From NCBI GenBank assembly GCA_029948255.1, contig JALIZF010001777.1, positions 48,501 to 112,500 of the forward strand: a stretch of DNA of 64,000 bases, in the 5' to 3' direction. Made by a program: the position numbers and the translations under genes. The notes beneath the pieces are model-generated. The model did not search any database. It was given only the letters and a program-made list of their open reading frames with translations, and had not been told where the DNA came from. The DNA is from Telmatactis stephensoni. Taxonomy: Eukaryota > Cnidaria > Anthozoa > Actiniaria > Isophelliidae. How positions within the stretch are numbered: position 1 is the first letter of the stretch; each line of letters opens with the position of its first letter. Below are positions 62,115 through 64,000 of the stretch, one piece after another.

Positions 62115-62757
62115 ACTGTAATGAAAAAGTTACTGGTCTTGTTCCACCAAACGTACACTGAAAGCCTTCTAGTCTCAGAGTGATGTAGAAACTGATTGTG
62201 CTCGCCTTTTTATGATGAGTTTGGACGCCCACACAAATTAGACTTGCCTAAACGTGCTCGACAATAAAACTGCTGAGTCATTAATCAAAATGTACCGCCA
62301 ATAATCGTAATTATGCACATTATCTCATTATAAATGAACATTTATCCCCTTGCTCGGACGTGTCTACCATAAAACTGCTGAGTCCTCTGGCGTAATTTAC
62401 CGCCAATAGTCTAAATTATGCACATTGCTCATTATAGATTTACCGCCATACGCCTTTATATTTGATATATTGCTCATTATAAATTTAGCGCCGGTGTCAG
62501 TATTAGGCACATTGCTCATTATAAATTTACCGCCAAGACTGGTTTATAAAAATTTATAATGCTTTTGACTTTTACCGGATATATATATTAGTCTGGAATA
62601 TTTGTGAGTCCTATGGAGAAAATAGATTTTTAAACGCTTTCGGAGTTTTATTCGCGCGCCACGAATTAAACTTACACATGTCTGGTAATGAAGAACAGTT
62701 TTTATTCAGGTAGAATTCAAATTACAAGCTTGAACTACAAAGTTTCTGCTAACTTTT
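62115..62757. other. Upstream region of the polymerase gene with short direct repeats
   Basis: An ATAAAAAG (minus; 62206-62213) lies about 92 nt before the polymerase ATG, similar in position to the TATAAAAG boxes. From 62280 to 62545 the motif TTGCTCATTATAAATTTACC recurs about four to five times with variants at ~50-75 bp spacing, plus two copies of a TAAAACTGCTGAGTC block. Could be a regulatory or replication region; function unknown. Confidence 0.5.
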
Positions 62758-63546
62758 CTAGCCAAAGTAGGGAGAGATTTTTCTAAAGTGAAGAGTCAAA
62801 AGGACTCGTCCGAATTCAAAAGGGACTTTTTGGCCAGTGTCAAGCCTTAAGCTTACTTCAACAGAGTCAAACTGTTTTTGGTTGAGTGGCAAGTATTGAG
62901 GGTTTAAAAAGGATTTTGTAACACGGTCTCCGTCTTTGCCTTCGACATTAATGGCTCTTAAAAGCTGAACCTGTGAGTCACCAACAAACTGAGATTGAAC
63001 TAGGCTACAATAGGCGTATAAGTTGTGAAATCCATAATCTAAATCGGCTTCATTTGGTGCTGTGGTGGTTTCCGGGATAACTTCCTCCACTGGAAATCCT
63101 AACATCCTCCCGATCCCATTGAAGGAGATTTGTGTATTGTTTATCAAATGGACGGTCACTTTTCGGTTGAGTTCATTATAGCTGAAAGACACATTGCCCT
63201 TGTAGATATTGTCCTTTACTTGTTCGTTCATGGCTTGCACAACACTTTGAATATTTTTGTAATGTCCTATAGGGACGATACAACTGTCCACGACACTGCC
63301 TTTTCCTTGTAAGGTTTGAAATCGATTCCAAAAATCAAGGTCATGGATATTATTCCAACTGTGTGGATACGTTATCTCAATTAAGGCAACCTCCCATGCT
63401 CCTGTTAACACAATCGTTTTAGGAAGAAGGACTCGATATTCCGTTAGCGTGTTAGAGGGAAAGGTATCCATGCTAGAGTTCGAAGGCAGCCAGAGGTAAA
63501 ACTGTGTACTCTCCATTACGTTTCTAACAAGTGCTCTCGTAGTCAT
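62758..63546 (-). CDS. Penton-like minor capsid protein
   Basis: Intact 262-aa ORF from ATG 63546. N-terminal 'FYLWLPSNSSMDTFPSNTLT' and 'GAWEVALIEITYPHSWNNI' are the signature of the Polinton/adintovirus single-jelly-roll minor capsid. The C-terminal 'FEFGRVLLTLHFRKI' is also typical. Known role: pentamers at the capsid vertices, partner of the major capsid. It is separated from the capsid cluster by about 9 kb and on the opposite strand. Confidence 0.88.
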   Translation of the reverse strand: MTTRALVRNVMESTQFYLWLPSNSSMDTFPSNTLTEYRVLLPKTIVLTGAWEVALIEITYPHSWNNIHDLDFWNRFQTLQGKGSVVDSCIVPIGHYKNIQSVVQAMNEQVKDNIYKGNVSFSYNELNRKVTVHLINNTQISFNGIGRMLGFPVEEVIPETTTAPNEADLDYGFHNLYAYCSLVQSQFVGDSQVQLLRAINVEGKDGDRVTKSFLNPQYLPLNQKQFDSVEVSLRLDTGQKVPFEFGRVLLTLHFRKISPYFG

Positions 63547-63810
63547 CCAACGATTAATGGTGTCATGCCTAAAAAATCCTATCTATAAAAAAGTTTTGAT
63601 GAAGTGGTTGCACCGGGATAAAAAGAACTGTTCTGTAAAGTATAAATGTTTTGTGAAAAGTTTTGTGTCTAGAACTTATGCAAATTCGCGATCAGTTCTG
63701 CTTCATTTGTTTATTCAAAGCTTTTTGTGTACATTAATCCAAGCGTCTTGTCATGAAGGCCTTTTCGTTCGTCGATTTTACATCCTTTTAGAGTATTATT
63801 TTGTCCCTTC

Positions 63811-63999
63811 TCAATACATTCGGATCACTTTAACTGTATCTTTGATTACTTGGTACATGTCTGACGATAATGCTGGGTTTCTTTCCATCCAGCTGTAAAG
63901 TTCGGCCTCTGTTTCGATTGTGATTGCAAATGGTTTCATGTTATCCATCACTCGTTCAATCACCTTAACCACGTTCACCTTTCGTAGGGCTTCATCGAA
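63811..63999 (-). CDS. Partial unknown Polinton gene at the window edge (C-terminal 62 codons)
   Basis: A minus-strand frame is open from the window end to TGA at 63811. Contains 'NVVKVIERVMDNMKPFAITI' and 'ELYSWMERNPALSSDMYQVI'. Helical, with codon-like composition. The start lies beyond the window. Not recognised. It is transcribed in the same direction as the penton gene, 264 nt upstream of it. Confidence 0.5.
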   Translation of the reverse strand, partial: FDEALRKVNVVKVIERVMDNMKPFAITIETEAELYSWMERNPALSSDMYQVIKDTVKVIRMY

Positions 64000-64000
64000 G

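Larger units (their letters stand above)
48740..64000. mobile_element. Polinton/Maverick (adintovirus-like) element, right end beyond window
   Basis: Hallmark genes are all present: rve integrase, major capsid (double jelly-roll type), penton-like minor capsid, adenain-type cysteine protease, packaging ATPase and protein-primed DNA polymerase B. Gene order from the left: two unknown genes, integrase, core-like, major capsid, protease (all plus), then disordered protein, small protein, ATPase, polymerase, penton and a partial gene (all minus). At least 15 kb, the usual Polinton size range. Its terminal repeats and target duplication could not be tested because the right end is missing. No BLTP1 exon is seen inside it. 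Confidence 0.88.

Noticed and set aside
63557..63898. Plus-strand 113-aa ORF
   Set aside because: Opposite the partial minus-strand gene; low-complexity hydrophobic translation without a start context.

Overview
The window is a stretch of animal nuclear genome. It is AT-rich and intron-dense, with consensus GT..AG splice sites, and crowded with short terminal-inverted-repeat transposons (MITEs), tRNA-derived SINE fragments and microsatellites. A TPR/CHAT protein, a divergent DEG/ENaC channel and a Polinton in one locus suggest an invertebrate, probably an anthozoan cnidarian (coral or anemone). That taxon call is inference.

Layout. (1) 1-1581 (+): 3' part of a CHAT-domain protein. (2) 4413-14067 (+): a DEG/ENaC-type sodium channel gene with a frameshift in one exon; its introns are packed with MITEs, some nested. 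(3) 16698-24427 (+): a complete 14-exon RRP9 gene (U3 snoRNP WD40 protein, 477 codons). (4) 24894-28417 (-): a complete 6-exon ATP23 gene (mitochondrial inner-membrane metalloprotease), convergent with RRP9. A 690-bp element with 83-bp perfect inverted repeats sits 83 bp upstream of its start codon. (5) 30866-48385 (-): 29 consecutive exons, about 2,260 codons, forming the C-terminal part of BLTP1 (KIAA1109/Tweek), a very large bridge-like lipid-transfer protein. Its 5' half is not in the window.

(6) About 48.7 kb to the window end: a Polinton/Maverick (adintovirus-like) element, lying where upstream BLTP1 exons would be expected. It is therefore probably nested in a BLTP1 intron. Plus strand: two unknown genes, an rve integrase with a C-terminal chromodomain, then a tight cluster of basic core-like protein, double-jelly-roll major capsid and adenain-type protease. 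Minus strand: a cluster of packaging ATPase, small basic/hydrophobic protein and a disordered protein; a spliced protein-primed DNA polymerase B gene with N-terminal zinc-finger exons; a penton-like minor capsid protein; and a partial gene at the edge. Three genes or clusters have an identical TATAAAAG box 90-150 nt upstream of the start.

The most interesting region is this element. Every recognisable gene wholly inside the window is an intact ORF except the polymerase, which has at least four frameshifts and two stops. The genes pack 3 nt apart or with 4-nt ATGA overlaps. The polymerase has five phase-0 introns upstream of its catalytic core, two of them carrying degenerate tandem repeats.
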